DNA from: Flammeovirgaceae bacterium SG7u.111 | GTDB lineage: Bacteria > Bacteroidota > Bacteroidia > Cytophagales > Flammeovirgaceae | Direction: 5' to 3' | NCBI GenBank assembly: GCA_034044135.1 | Contig: CP139021.1 | Location: forward strand, 4,851,635 to 4,915,634 | DNA length: 64,000 bases | Shown here: positions 24,279-33,358 of the stretch, in pieces | Layout: the number at the start of each line of letters is the position of its first letter | Position numbering within the stretch: the first letter of the stretch is position 1 | Made by a program: the position numbers and the translations under genes | Notes under the pieces: generated by a model | Database searches by the model: none | What the model was told of the DNA's origin: nothing | Seen by the model: the letters and a program-made list of their open reading frames with translations, nothing else

Positions 24279-26381
24279 GTGAGCATCAGAAAATCCATAT
24301 TGATTCGTGTTAGGCTAGCCTTCTTAATGGTTGTAGCCTTTGGTGCATTTATATTGGTGAGGTTAATCGATATCCAAGTGGTAAATGGAGAAAAGTGGAG
24401 AGGGATTGCCCAAGAAAACAGCTTGAAATTCAAAAAAGTAAATGCAACAAGAGGAAGCATATTAAGCGATGATGGCAGCCTTTTAGCAGCTTCTTTGCCT
24501 TTTTATAGGGTTTCTCTAGACCCTTCTATTTCAGAAGAAGAGCTTTTTGAAAAAAACGTCGATACACTTTCGGTACTAATAGCCGATTATTTCCAAGACA
24601 AAACTGCTGAGGAATATGCGGAAGAGCTTCGTTTGGCTCGTACCGAAAAACGTCGTTATAAGATAATCAACAGGGAATTGGTAAAATACCATGATAAAAA
24701 AATCATGGAGGAATGGCCTCTATTCAAAGAAGGAAGGCTAAAAGGCGGGGTTATTTTCGAGAAGATGGAAAAACGCTTCAAACCCTTCGATGAGCTTGCC
24801 AGAAGGACCATCGGTTTTGTAAGAGAAGATTCTACCGACCAAGTTAGAGGCGTAGGTTTAGAATACAGCTTTAATAGCAAATTGGCGGGAGTAAACGGAG
24901 AAGCACTTTACCAAAAAATACCCGGTGGTGGCTGGAAGCCTATCAACGATGGCAACCACATCCGCCCTGAAAATGGCTTAGACGTACACACATCTTTAGA
25001 TGTGTACCTCCAAAACTATACTACGGATGTGTTGGACAAGGCACTCAGAAGAAATTATGCCAATTATGGTTGCGTAATTATCATGGAAGTAGCTACTGGA
25101 GAGATAAAGGCGATGGTAAACCTGAGTAAAAACTCTGAAGGCCAGTATGTAGAGGACTACAACTATGCCATTGGTTCTCAAGGAACTACTGAACCTGGTT
25201 CTACTTTCAAAGCTATCTCTATGATGGCTCTGTTGGAAGAAACCAAGCTCTCGATTGAAGATACGGTAAACACGGGCGATGGCGAGTATGTCTATTACGA
25301 CGACTGTACCATGAGGGATGCTGCCTACTACGGTTACGGAAAAATCCCTGTGAAAACAGTTTTTGAAAAGTCATCAAACATTGGGGTTTCAAAGTTGATC
25401 TTTAGGTACTTCCGCGAAAAACCTGAGAAATTCTTTAGCTACCTCGACAAATTTGGTATGTCTGAGCCTTTGGATTTCCAAATGATAGGAGCAGGAAAGC
25501 CATTCTTCAACCGCCCTGGCACACAAGGATGGAGTGGTTGCTCACTACCTTGGATGTCAATTGGTTATGAAATAAAACTTTCCCCATTGCAGATCCTTAC
25601 TTTCTACAATGGCATTGCCAACCAAGGTAAAATGATCTCTCCTATCATCGTAAAAAGCATCAGCCAAGGCGATGAGGTGATAGACGAGTTCGAATCGAGA
25701 GTAATCAATGATAAAATGTGTTCTGACCGCACCTTGGGCATCATGCAAGAGCTGCTGAAAGGTGTAGTAAAAAGAGGAACAGCAAGGGAAATAAGAAACG
25801 ACAAATTTGACATAGCAGGAAAAACAGGAACTACCCAAAAGATTCGTAACGGGCAATATACAAAGCGCTACTACACCTCTTTTGCTGGTTATTTTCCGGC
25901 CGACAATCCAAAGTACAGCTGCATTGTAGTAATTGATGACCCAAAGGGGGAAGGCCAGTACGGCGGCGAGGTTTCGGCACCAGTTTTCGCTGAAATCGCT
26001 GAAAAACTTTATATCAGAGGCATAGAACAATCACTTCCCGATACACTCATCAACGATGGTGTTTTCCCAATGGTGAGATCAGGAAACTACAAAGACCTAA
26101 AGTTGCTTTGCGACGAAATGGGCATCAAACAAGTGGATTTGAATACAACCAACTGGGTGAAATCAGCTACTACAGGCGATACTATCCAGTGGGTAAACAA
26201 TAAGATTGGAGAACAAAAAGTGCCAGATGTAAGAGGAATGACCTTGAAAGATGCACTTTATGTATTGGAAAACCAGGGACTTAAAGTAAAAACCAGAGGA
26301 CGAGGAAGGGTACAAAGGCAATCGCTCACTCCAGGTCAAAAAGCAAGGAAAGGCGGGGTGATTTACATTAGCCTGGGATAG
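24279..26381 (+). CDS. ftsI: Division-specific peptidoglycan transpeptidase (PBP3/FtsI) with PASTA domain
   Basis: The 700-aa class B penicillin-binding protein starts at GTG. It has an N-terminal TM helix (LAFLMVVAFGAFILVRLI), a PBP dimerisation domain with NATRGSILSDDG, and a transpeptidase domain with the SxxK motif S308-T-F-K311 (TEPGSTFKA), SSN (SSNIGVSK) and KTG (AGKTGTTQK). A single C-terminal PASTA domain (KVPDVRGMTLKDALYVLEN to the end) is usual in Bacteroidota FtsI but absent from E. coli. It cross-links septal peptidoglycan together with FtsW. The 186-bp gap to murE contains two stem-loops. Confidence 0.94.
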   Translation: MSIRKSILIRVRLAFLMVVAFGAFILVRLIDIQVVNGEKWRGIAQENSLKFKKVNATRGSILSDDGSLLAASLPFYRVSLDPSISEEELFEKNVDTLSVLIADYFQDKTAEEYAEELRLARTEKRRYKIINRELVKYHDKKIMEEWPLFKEGRLKGGVIFEKMEKRFKPFDELARRTIGFVREDSTDQVRGVGLEYSFNSKLAGVNGEALYQKIPGGGWKPINDGNHIRPENGLDVHTSLDVYLQNYTTDVLDKALRRNYANYGCVIIMEVATGEIKAMVNLSKNSEGQYVEDYNYAIGSQGTTEPGSTFKAISMMALLEETKLSIEDTVNTGDGEYVYYDDCTMRDAAYYGYGKIPVKTVFEKSSNIGVSKLIFRYFREKPEKFFSYLDKFGMSEPLDFQMIGAGKPFFNRPGTQGWSGCSLPWMSIGYEIKLSPLQILTFYNGIANQGKMISPIIVKSISQGDEVIDEFESRVINDKMCSDRTLGIMQELLKGVVKRGTAREIRNDKFDIAGKTGTTQKIRNGQYTKRYYTSFAGYFPADNPKYSCIVVIDDPKGEGQYGGEVSAPVFAEIAEKLYIRGIEQSLPDTLINDGVFPMVRSGNYKDLKLLCDEMGIKQVDLNTTNWVKSATTGDTIQWVNNKIGEQKVPDVRGMTLKDALYVLENQGLKVKTRGRGRVQRQSLTPGQKARKGGVIYISLG

Positions 26382-26439
26382 GTTTAGGTGCAAGAGACCA
26401 AACCAAAAGAAGGCACGAGATTAACAATACGACTAGAAT

Positions 26440-26465
26440 AGTAGCGAAGGTTAGCCTTCCCTACT
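26440..26465 (+). other. Stem-loop in the ftsI-murE spacer
   Basis: The arms agtag.gaagg and ccttc.ctact (26440-26450 with 26455-26465) pair over ten base pairs with one C-C mismatch and a TTAG loop. A second short hairpin (AGAAAG / CTTTCT) follows around 26487-26509. No T-run follows, so RNA processing or stability is more likely than termination. Confidence 0.4.
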
Positions 26466-26546
26466 ACTGATGATAAGAATACCAAAGAAAGTCTTGCAAG
26501 GGCTTTCTATCGGAAATAGATGAATTAAAGAATTAACACAAAAACT

Positions 26547-28019
26547 ATCAAAACGTTAGGACACATATTGTCAAGTACGAAGGTGCTAGCATGGGAAGGG
26601 AAAAACCTCGATCAGGCTATCAGCTCACTCTGCTTCGATTCTCGCAAGGCTACAAAAGGCTCTGCGTTTTTCGCTATGCCCGGCACGTTGGTAGATGGCC
26701 ACGATTACATCGAGAAAGCCATTTCCCTAGGTGCAGTTGCGATAGTTTGCGAAAAAATGCCCGAGCAGCTTGCTCCCAACGTTGCCTATGCCCAAGTGGA
26801 AAACGCAGCGAAGGAAATGGGCAAAGCTGCATCTATTTTCTTTGAACATCCTACTCAAAAAATAAAATTGGTGGCTGTAACCGGCACCAATGGAAAAACA
26901 ACTTCTGTCACTTTACTACACAGGCTTTTCAGGAAACTGGGCTACCATGTGGGGCTTATTTCCACTGTAGAAAACAAAATAGACGAAGAAGTTCTCGACA
27001 CGAAATATACTACCCCTGATAGTGTAACTCTCAACCAGCTATTGGGCGAGATGGTGGCAAAAGGCTGCACGCACTGCTTTATGGAAGCTAGTTCTCACGC
27101 TATTTGGCAAGAAAGAACGGCAGGTCTCCAGTTTGCAGGAGCGGTATTTAGCAACATAAGCCACGACCATCTGGACTATCATAAGACTTTCAAGAACTAC
27201 ATAGACGCCAAGAAAAAACTATTTGACGAACTTCCTAAAACTGCCTTTGCCCTATCGAACATAGACGATAAGCGAGGCAGCTACGTGTTGCAAAACTGCA
27301 AGGCAAAAAAGTTGACCTACGCCCTTCGCTCTATGGCAGATTTTAAGGCTAGGCTACTTGAAAACACCTTCGACGGCTTGCAACTAGAGCTGGACGGGCA
27401 GCAAATATGGTTTAGGCTCACAGGCGGTTTCAACGCCTACAACCTGTTGGCAAGTTATGCGGTGGCAGTTTCTTTGGGTGAAAACAAGGAAAAAGTGCTT
27501 ACTGCTCTTAGCGATGTTCAACCAGCACGTGGCAGGTTCGAACAATTGGTTTCAGAGAATAATATAAGAGCGATTGTGGACTATGCCCACACGCCCGATG
27601 CACTAGAAAATGTATTGGAAACTATTGCCGAAATCAACCAGGGAAAAAGTACAGTAATCACCGTAGTGGGCTGTGGAGGAAATCGAGACAAGGAAAAACG
27701 GCCAAAAATGGCTGCGATAGCGGCGAGATTAAGCAACCGTGTCATCCTTACTTCCGACAACCCTAGGAACGAAGAACCCGAGCAAATCATCCGAGAGATG
27801 GAAGCTGGGATTTCGGAAGAAAAACAAGCCTCTACCCTATCCATTACCGATAGGAAGCAAGCAATTACAAAAGCCGTGGAGCTTGCCCAAACTGAAGACG
27901 TAGTGCTAGTAGCCGGCAAAGGACACGAAACATACCAAGAAATTAAGGGAGAGCGATTCCCTTTCGACGATAAAGAAATTATTACCGAATTATTCAAAAC
28001 TAAAACCTCAAACTCATAA
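26547..28019 (+). CDS. murE: UDP-N-acetylmuramoyl-L-alanyl-D-glutamate--2,6-diaminopimelate ligase
   Basis: MurE adds meso-diaminopimelate to UDP-MurNAc-Ala-Glu in the cytoplasm. The ATP-binding loop TGTNGKTT lies near residue 112, and the amino-acid selectivity motif is DNPR (LTSDNPRNEEPEQI), the meso-DAP form. The usual start would be TTG at 26568, giving 483 aa. In frame before it, from an ATC at 26547, the codons read I-K-T-L-G-H-I-L, which looks like the MKxLxxIL head normal for Bacteroidota MurE. I therefore place the likely N-terminus at 26547 as a rare ATC start or an ATG altered by mutation or sequencing error. A stop codon at 26526-26528 limits any longer form. Confidence 0.85.
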   Translation: MKTLGHILSSTKVLAWEGKNLDQAISSLCFDSRKATKGSAFFAMPGTLVDGHDYIEKAISLGAVAIVCEKMPEQLAPNVAYAQVENAAKEMGKAASIFFEHPTQKIKLVAVTGTNGKTTSVTLLHRLFRKLGYHVGLISTVENKIDEEVLDTKYTTPDSVTLNQLLGEMVAKGCTHCFMEASSHAIWQERTAGLQFAGAVFSNISHDHLDYHKTFKNYIDAKKKLFDELPKTAFALSNIDDKRGSYVLQNCKAKKLTYALRSMADFKARLLENTFDGLQLELDGQQIWFRLTGGFNAYNLLASYAVAVSLGENKEKVLTALSDVQPARGRFEQLVSENNIRAIVDYAHTPDALENVLETIAEINQGKSTVITVVGCGGNRDKEKRPKMAAIAARLSNRVILTSDNPRNEEPEQIIREMEAGISEEKQASTLSITDRKQAITKAVELAQTEDVVLVAGKGHETYQEIKGERFPFDDKEIITELFKTKTSNS

Positions 28020-28022
28020 CCG

Positions 28023-29234
28023 TTGCTTTACTATTTATTCACATATCTGAAAGAAGCTTACGACCTGCCAGGCGCTGGATTGTTCCAATACATATCCTTC
28101 CGAGCGCTCATGGTAGCAGCCTCTTCCCTCCTTTTTGCCACCATTTTTGGTAAAAAGATCATTCGGATTTTGCTGAGGCAGCAAGTGGGCGAAACGGTAA
28201 GGGATTTGGGCTTGCAAGGGCAAAAAGAAAAAGAAGGCACACCTACTATGGGTGGGCTTATCATCATTGGCTCTATCGTTATCCCGATGTTGCTTTTCTC
28301 TAGGCTCACAAACATTTACATCATTTTGCTGCTTACAGCAACAATTTGGATGGGCGTAATCGGCTTCATTGACGATTATATCAAGATTTTCAAAAAGAAC
28401 AAACAAGGGCTAAAAGGCAAATTCAAGGTAGCCGGACAGATCACTTTAGGGTTAATCATCGGCCTAACGCTTTACTTGCACGAGGATGTGACCATCCGTG
28501 AAAAAAACGAGAGCGTGACGAGGGCAAACGTGGAAGAGGTAATAGCCAAAGAGTCATATACAAATGTGAAATCGACCAAAACGACGATTCCTTTTGTAAA
28601 AAACAATGAGCTGGACTACAACAATATAGTTCCTGCCGACTGGATGACGCCCATTATGTATGTGCTCATCGTGATCTTTATAGTGACAGCGGTTTCGAAC
28701 GGGGCTAACATCACCGATGGAATAGACGGCTTGGCAGCAGGAACTTCTGCCATCATCGGCACTACGCTGGCAATCTTAGCCTACGTGTCGGGAAACATGA
28801 TTTTCGCAGATTACCTCAATATCATGTACATCCCTTTCACAGGCGAAGTGGTGATATTCTGCATGGCTTTCGTGGGGGCTTGCATCGGTTTTTTGTGGTA
28901 CAACTCCTACCCAGCCCAAGTTTTTATGGGCGATACGGGAAGCTTGGCTTTGGGATCGTCCATTGCGGTTGTAGCGCTTATTTTAAGAAAAGAATTATTG
29001 ATTCCGTTCATCTGTGGAATTTTCCTCATCGAAAACCTTTCGGTGATTTTGCAAGTGAGCTATTTCAAATACACAAAGAAAAAATACGGTGAAGGAAGGA
29101 GAATCTTTTTGATGTCGCCTTTGCACCATCATTACCAAAAGAAAAAAATACACGAATCGAAAATAGTTACACGGTTTTGGATTGTGGGAATTTTGATGGC
29201 CATAGCCACCCTCGCAACACTCAAGATCAGATAA
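28023..29234 (+). CDS. mraY: Phospho-N-acetylmuramoyl-pentapeptide transferase
   Basis: The 403-aa polytopic membrane enzyme transfers phospho-MurNAc-pentapeptide to undecaprenyl phosphate, giving lipid I. It starts at TTG three bases after the murE stop; the N-terminus ([27 protein letters not shown]) fits the family, confirming that start. Catalytic landmarks are [24 protein letters not shown] (DD dyad), [12 protein letters not shown] and [11 protein letters not shown], plus the cytoplasmic [13 protein letters not shown] (HHH). Between the DD and NIT motifs there is an insert of about 60 residues ([12 protein letters not shown] to [10 protein letters not shown]) that Bacteroidota MraY often carry and that makes the protein longer than the 360 aa of E. 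coli. Confidence 0.95.
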   Translation: MLYYLFTYLKEAYDLPGAGLFQYISFRALMVAASSLLFATIFGKKIIRILLRQQVGETVRDLGLQGQKEKEGTPTMGGLIIIGSIVIPMLLFSRLTNIYIILLLTATIWMGVIGFIDDYIKIFKKNKQGLKGKFKVAGQITLGLIIGLTLYLHEDVTIREKNESVTRANVEEVIAKESYTNVKSTKTTIPFVKNNELDYNNIVPADWMTPIMYVLIVIFIVTAVSNGANITDGIDGLAAGTSAIIGTTLAILAYVSGNMIFADYLNIMYIPFTGEVVIFCMAFVGACIGFLWYNSYPAQVFMGDTGSLALGSSIAVVALILRKELLIPFICGIFLIENLSVILQVSYFKYTKKKYGEGRRIFLMSPLHHHYQKKKIHESKIVTRFWIVGILMAIATLATLKIR

Positions 29235-29270
29235 AGATAATTGCCAATAGATTAATGACTACGTAGGAAA

Positions 29271-30665
29271 ATGGCGCAAAAAATAATCATACTCGGTGCA
29301 GGAGAAAGCGGCGTAGGTGCAGCTTTACTCGCTAAGCAAAAAGGTTTCGAAGTGAAAGTTTCGGACAAGGGTATGATTGCGCCTCATTTTAAAAAAGAGC
29401 TTTCGGAAAACCTGATTGAATTTGAAGAAGGCGGGCATAGCGATGATCTGCTCACGGATGTGACCGAGATTATCAAAAGCCCCGGCATTCCAGATAGGGT
29501 CCCGATAATAAAAGAAGCTAAAAAACTAGGGATTCAGGTAAGCTCGGAAATCGAATTTGCCAGCAGGTTTACCACTGCAAAAATTGTAGCCATTACGGGT
29601 ACAAATGGCAAAACGACCACTACCCTACTCACGCACCACTTGCTACAAGAAGCAGGGTTGGACGTGGAAGTTGCAGGAAATATTGGAGAAAGCTTTGCCC
29701 GAAAAGTGGCTGAAAAAGACCATGATTATTTCGTATTGGAAATCAGCAGTTTCCAATTGGACGATATCCATTATTTCAAGCCATCGGTGGCCATCTTGCT
29801 GAACATCACCCCTGACCACTTGGACAGGTACGACAACAGCATGGAAAAATACGCTGCTGCAAAGTTTAGGATGATTGAAAATATGCGCCCTGGCGACTTG
29901 TTCATCTACAATGCCGACGATGAACACATTGCCAAGGAAATAAATAAAAGAGAAACGAACATCTGGACGGCAACTTTTTCGGAAGCAAACTCCAGAGGAA
30001 ACGCCCTTCATATCCCAAGGTTTTACAGCCCTGCGATAGATGAGCCAGAAGAACTAGCAAACGAGCAGCTGATATTTGATGGGCTGCCGCTAAGAGGGGC
30101 GCACAATGCCATGAACATGAGCGCTGCAATCATAGCTGCCTTGCGGGTTGGTTGCGATAAAGAAGCGATTGAGAAAGGGTTAAAAACTTTCAAAAATGCA
30201 GCTCACAGGCTAGAAGTAGTTGCCAAGATCAATGGAATCACGTTCATAAACGATTCGAAAGCGACCAATGTAGATGCAACTTCATACGCACTAGACGCAT
30301 TTGAAACGCCTATTATTTGGATAGCGGGCGGAACGGACAAGGGCAACGACTATGAGCAGATATTGCACAAGGTGAACCAAAACGTGAAGGGAATTATCTG
30401 CCTTGGTGTGGATAACGAGAAATTGCTCAGGACCTTCGGCGAAATGGTAAGCTACGTAGCCGAAACACAAGATGTGAACAAGGCGGTGATGAAAGCATAT
30501 CACTTGGCAGATTCGGGAGATATTGTACTGCTTTCCCCTGCATGTGCCAGTTTCGATCTTTTTAAAAACTATGAAGACCGAGGCGACCAGTTTAAAAAAG
30601 CAGTTCACGAACAACTAGGGAAACTAGATACACAAGGAGATTATTCCTTAGATGATAGAGGATAA
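29271..30665 (+). CDS. murD: UDP-N-acetylmuramoylalanine--D-glutamate ligase
   Basis: The 464-aa cytoplasmic ligase adds D-Glu to UDP-MurNAc-L-Ala using ATP. The N-terminal Rossmann domain starts IIILGAGESGVGAALLAKQKG; the ATP loop AITGTNGKTTTT lies at residues 108-118; further Mur-ligase marks are GNIGE, LEISSFQLD, NITPDHLDRY, HNAMNMSAA and the C-terminal FINDSKATNVDAT and LLSPACASFDLFKNYEDRGDQF. The order mraY-murD-ftsW is the standard dcw order. It starts 37 bp after mraY. Confidence 0.96.
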   Translation: MAQKIIILGAGESGVGAALLAKQKGFEVKVSDKGMIAPHFKKELSENLIEFEEGGHSDDLLTDVTEIIKSPGIPDRVPIIKEAKKLGIQVSSEIEFASRFTTAKIVAITGTNGKTTTTLLTHHLLQEAGLDVEVAGNIGESFARKVAEKDHDYFVLEISSFQLDDIHYFKPSVAILLNITPDHLDRYDNSMEKYAAAKFRMIENMRPGDLFIYNADDEHIAKEINKRETNIWTATFSEANSRGNALHIPRFYSPAIDEPEELANEQLIFDGLPLRGAHNAMNMSAAIIAALRVGCDKEAIEKGLKTFKNAAHRLEVVAKINGITFINDSKATNVDATSYALDAFETPIIWIAGGTDKGNDYEQILHKVNQNVKGIICLGVDNEKLLRTFGEMVSYVAETQDVNKAVMKAYHLADSGDIVLLSPACASFDLFKNYEDRGDQFKKAVHEQLGKLDTQGDYSLDDRG

Positions 30666-30712
30666 AAATGTAGCTCGACTTTCTAGGTCGATAAAAATAA
30701 AATAAAAAAATC

Positions 30713-31891
30713 ATGAGTAGTACTATACAAGAACACAGCATTTACAAGTACTTCCAAGGTGACAAAATCATTTGGTCAATAGCCATTGGCTTGTCCCTGC
30801 TCAGTATTTTGGTGGTTTACAGCGCTACGGGGCAACTGGCCTACCGAAGCGCAGGCGGAGATACGGAACACTTCCTCATGAAACATACCGTGTTGGTACT
30901 CTTGGCTTTTGGGGCTATGTACATCTGCCACAAAATCGACTATGTGTACTATTCAAGAATTTCGAGGATAGCCCTTTTGGCTAGTGTGCCGCTACTTATT
31001 TTCTCTTGGCAATACGGTAGCAATATCAACCAAGCATCGAGATGGATCATTATCCCATTCATCGATTATTCGTTCCAGCCTTCCGACCTTGCAAAACTGG
31101 CTTTGATTGCAAACGTAGCCAGTATGTTGTCGAAAAGACAAATGAGTATCAAGGAATTCCAAAGAGCTATTGTTCCCGTACTTTTCTGGTGCGGAATCAT
31201 CTGCGGGCTCATCGGGATGACTGACTGGTCGAGCGCAGCCTTGCTTTTTGCAACTTGTAGCTTGCTCCTTTTCATCGGTCGTGTGCCCCTTAAATATTTG
31301 GGAATGCTGTTCCTCATCGGGTTTGTAGCCGGCTATTTCGCTTTCACTTTTGGGCAGAGGGGAAATACGGTACAAAGCAGGTTGGGCATGTACATGGAAG
31401 ACGGTGATGTTCCTTTCCAAGCTGAGCAATCGTTCATTGCCGTAGCAACGGGAGGAGTAACAGGAAAAGGCCTAGGAAATAGCACACAAAGAAACTTTTT
31501 ACCCCACCCCTATTCAGATTTCATCTTCGCCATTATAGTGGAAGAATATGGGCTGATAGGTGCGGTAGTGATCATCAGCGCATTTTTAATCTTGCTGTTC
31601 CGAGGGATGGTGATTGTGGGGAAAAGCGATCGAGCCTTTGGAGGGCTGCTGGTCGCCGGGCTCACGTTCAGCCTGGTAGTACAGGCATTTGTACACATGG
31701 CCGTAGTAGTGGGAATTTTACCTATTACGGGTTTGCCCTTGCCGCTTCTTAGCATGGGGGGAACATCCTTGCTATTTACGGGAATGGCCGTGGGCATGAT
31801 CATCAGCGTGAGCAGAGCAGAGCTTTCGGAAGAAGAACTTTCAAAACGAAATGTGAGACGAAAATTCAGAAACCCCGCTCCAATTATCTAA
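30713..31891 (+). CDS. ftsW: Septal peptidoglycan glycosyltransferase FtsW
   Basis: This 392-aa SEDS-family protein has about ten TM helices. It polymerises lipid II at the septum together with FtsI. Typical stretches are SIAIGLSLLSILVVYSATG at the start, INQASRWIIIPFIDYSFQPSDLAKLALIANVA (the conserved R-W-I and QPSxxxK region), LPHPYSDFIFAIIVEEYGLIGA with the catalytic Asp equivalent, and LPITGLPLPLLSMGGTSLL near the end. The basic C-terminal tail is short. It follows murD by 47 bp and precedes murG by 138 bp of AT-rich spacer. Confidence 0.95.
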   Translation: MSSTIQEHSIYKYFQGDKIIWSIAIGLSLLSILVVYSATGQLAYRSAGGDTEHFLMKHTVLVLLAFGAMYICHKIDYVYYSRISRIALLASVPLLIFSWQYGSNINQASRWIIIPFIDYSFQPSDLAKLALIANVASMLSKRQMSIKEFQRAIVPVLFWCGIICGLIGMTDWSSAALLFATCSLLLFIGRVPLKYLGMLFLIGFVAGYFAFTFGQRGNTVQSRLGMYMEDGDVPFQAEQSFIAVATGGVTGKGLGNSTQRNFLPHPYSDFIFAIIVEEYGLIGAVVIISAFLILLFRGMVIVGKSDRAFGGLLVAGLTFSLVVQAFVHMAVVVGILPITGLPLPLLSMGGTSLLFTGMAVGMIISVSRAELSEEELSKRNVRRKFRNPAPII

Positions 31892-32029
31892 GTATTCACT
31901 TGACTAATTCTATAAATAGAGTAACCAAATTTATCAAAACAGAATCCTAACAAATTCGACCAACAATTAAACCAAGTAATCCTTAAAACCAACTAATTAT
32001 CATTATCAACTGATCAATCGCAAACTAAT

Positions 32030-33358
32030 TTGCCAAACGAAAAAGACCATATCAAAGTAATCATCAGCGGAGGCGGCACCGGGGGGCATGTGTACCCTGC
32101 CATCGCTATTGCCAATGCGCTCAAAGAAAGAAATCCCAAAACGGAGATTCTTTTTGTGGGGGCAGAGGGCAAAATGGAGATGGAAAAAGTGCCACTAGCT
32201 GGCTACGAGATCATTGGTTTGTGGATAAGCGGACTCCAACGTAGGCTTACGTGGAAGAATTTGCTTTTCCCCATCAAGCTTATCAGCAGCTCTTTGAAGT
32301 CGAGGCAGATTATCAGAAAATTCAAACCCGATGTAGCGGTTGGCGTAGGTGGTTACGCCAGCAGCACCATCGTGAAAGCAGCTCAGGCTGCGGGCTTGCC
32401 CACCGTATTGCAAGAACAAAACGGCTACGCAGGACTCACTAACAAATTACTATCTAAAAATGCCAAAAAGATTTGTGTGGCATACCCAGGCATGGAAACC
32501 TATTTTCCGAAAGAGAAAATAGTACAAACGGGAAACCCTGTAAGGCAAGACATTGTGGACTTGGAAAAATACCGTGAGGAAGCTTTCAAACACTTTGGGC
32601 TTGACCCCAACACAAAAACACTTTTGGTTCTGGGCGGAAGCCTAGGGGCGAGAACCATCAACAACAGCCTGAAAGCTGGCGTGGAACTTATCTTGGCGGC
32701 AGGTTACCAAGTAATCTGGCAAACGGGGAAATTTTACATAGAAGAAATAAGGGCAGTTTTTGATGAGAAAAAATTGAAAGGACTCTATTTCAACGATTTT
32801 CTCAACCAAATGAACTTGGCGTATGCTTGCGCCGATGTGGTGGTTTCCAGAGCGGGAGCTTTGAGCATTTCGGAGCTTTGCCTCACGGGAAAACCCAGCA
32901 TTTTGGTTCCTTCGCCAAATGTGGCAGAAGACCATCAGACCAAAAACGCCATGGCTTTGGTAAACGAAGGCGCAGCCATTTTGGTGAAAGATGTAGAAGC
33001 AAACAAAAAGTTGATTGGCGAGACCATCGACTTACTCAAAAACGAAGATAAACAAGCTCAGCTGAGCATTGAAATAAAAAAATTGGCAAGACCTAATGCA
33101 GCGCAAGACATTGCGGCAATAGTAGAAGAACTTGCAAACAAAAATGGATACGCGACTCCAACATATCGACAGCGTGTATTTCATCGGGATAGGTGGAATT
33201 GGCATGAGCGCACTGGCGAGGTGGTTCAAGCACGAGGGCAGACTAGTAGCAGGTTACGACAAAACCTCTACCCCACTTACCCAAGCTCTGGAGCAAGAGG
33301 GAATAACTGTTCACTACACAGACGATGTAGCGCTTATTCCGGAAGAAATAAAAGCTAA
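32030..33358 (+). CDS. murG: UDP-GlcNAc transferase to lipid I (MurG), overrunning murC
   Basis: MurG adds GlcNAc to lipid I on the inner face of the membrane, forming lipid II. It starts at TTG and shows ISGGGTGGHVYPAIAIA, VGVGGYASSTIVKAA, LQEQNGYAGLTNKL, LVLGGSLGARTINNSL, VVSRAGALSISEL and PSPNVAEDHQTKNA. The normal enzyme ends near residue 372 (EELANKNG). Here no stop is present and the frame runs another 70 codons in a second frame of murC, giving 442 aa with an unrelated Arg/Ser-rich tail (RQRVFHRDRWNWHERTGEVV). The 215-227-nt overlap is either real, giving MurG a tail, or the mark of a lost stop or an indel near 33139-33150. Confidence 0.9.
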   Translation: MPNEKDHIKVIISGGGTGGHVYPAIAIANALKERNPKTEILFVGAEGKMEMEKVPLAGYEIIGLWISGLQRRLTWKNLLFPIKLISSSLKSRQIIRKFKPDVAVGVGGYASSTIVKAAQAAGLPTVLQEQNGYAGLTNKLLSKNAKKICVAYPGMETYFPKEKIVQTGNPVRQDIVDLEKYREEAFKHFGLDPNTKTLLVLGGSLGARTINNSLKAGVELILAAGYQVIWQTGKFYIEEIRAVFDEKKLKGLYFNDFLNQMNLAYACADVVVSRAGALSISELCLTGKPSILVPSPNVAEDHQTKNAMALVNEGAAILVKDVEANKKLIGETIDLLKNEDKQAQLSIEIKKLARPNAAQDIAAIVEELANKNGYATPTYRQRVFHRDRWNWHERTGEVVQARGQTSSRLRQNLYPTYPSSGARGNNCSLHRRCSAYSGRNKS

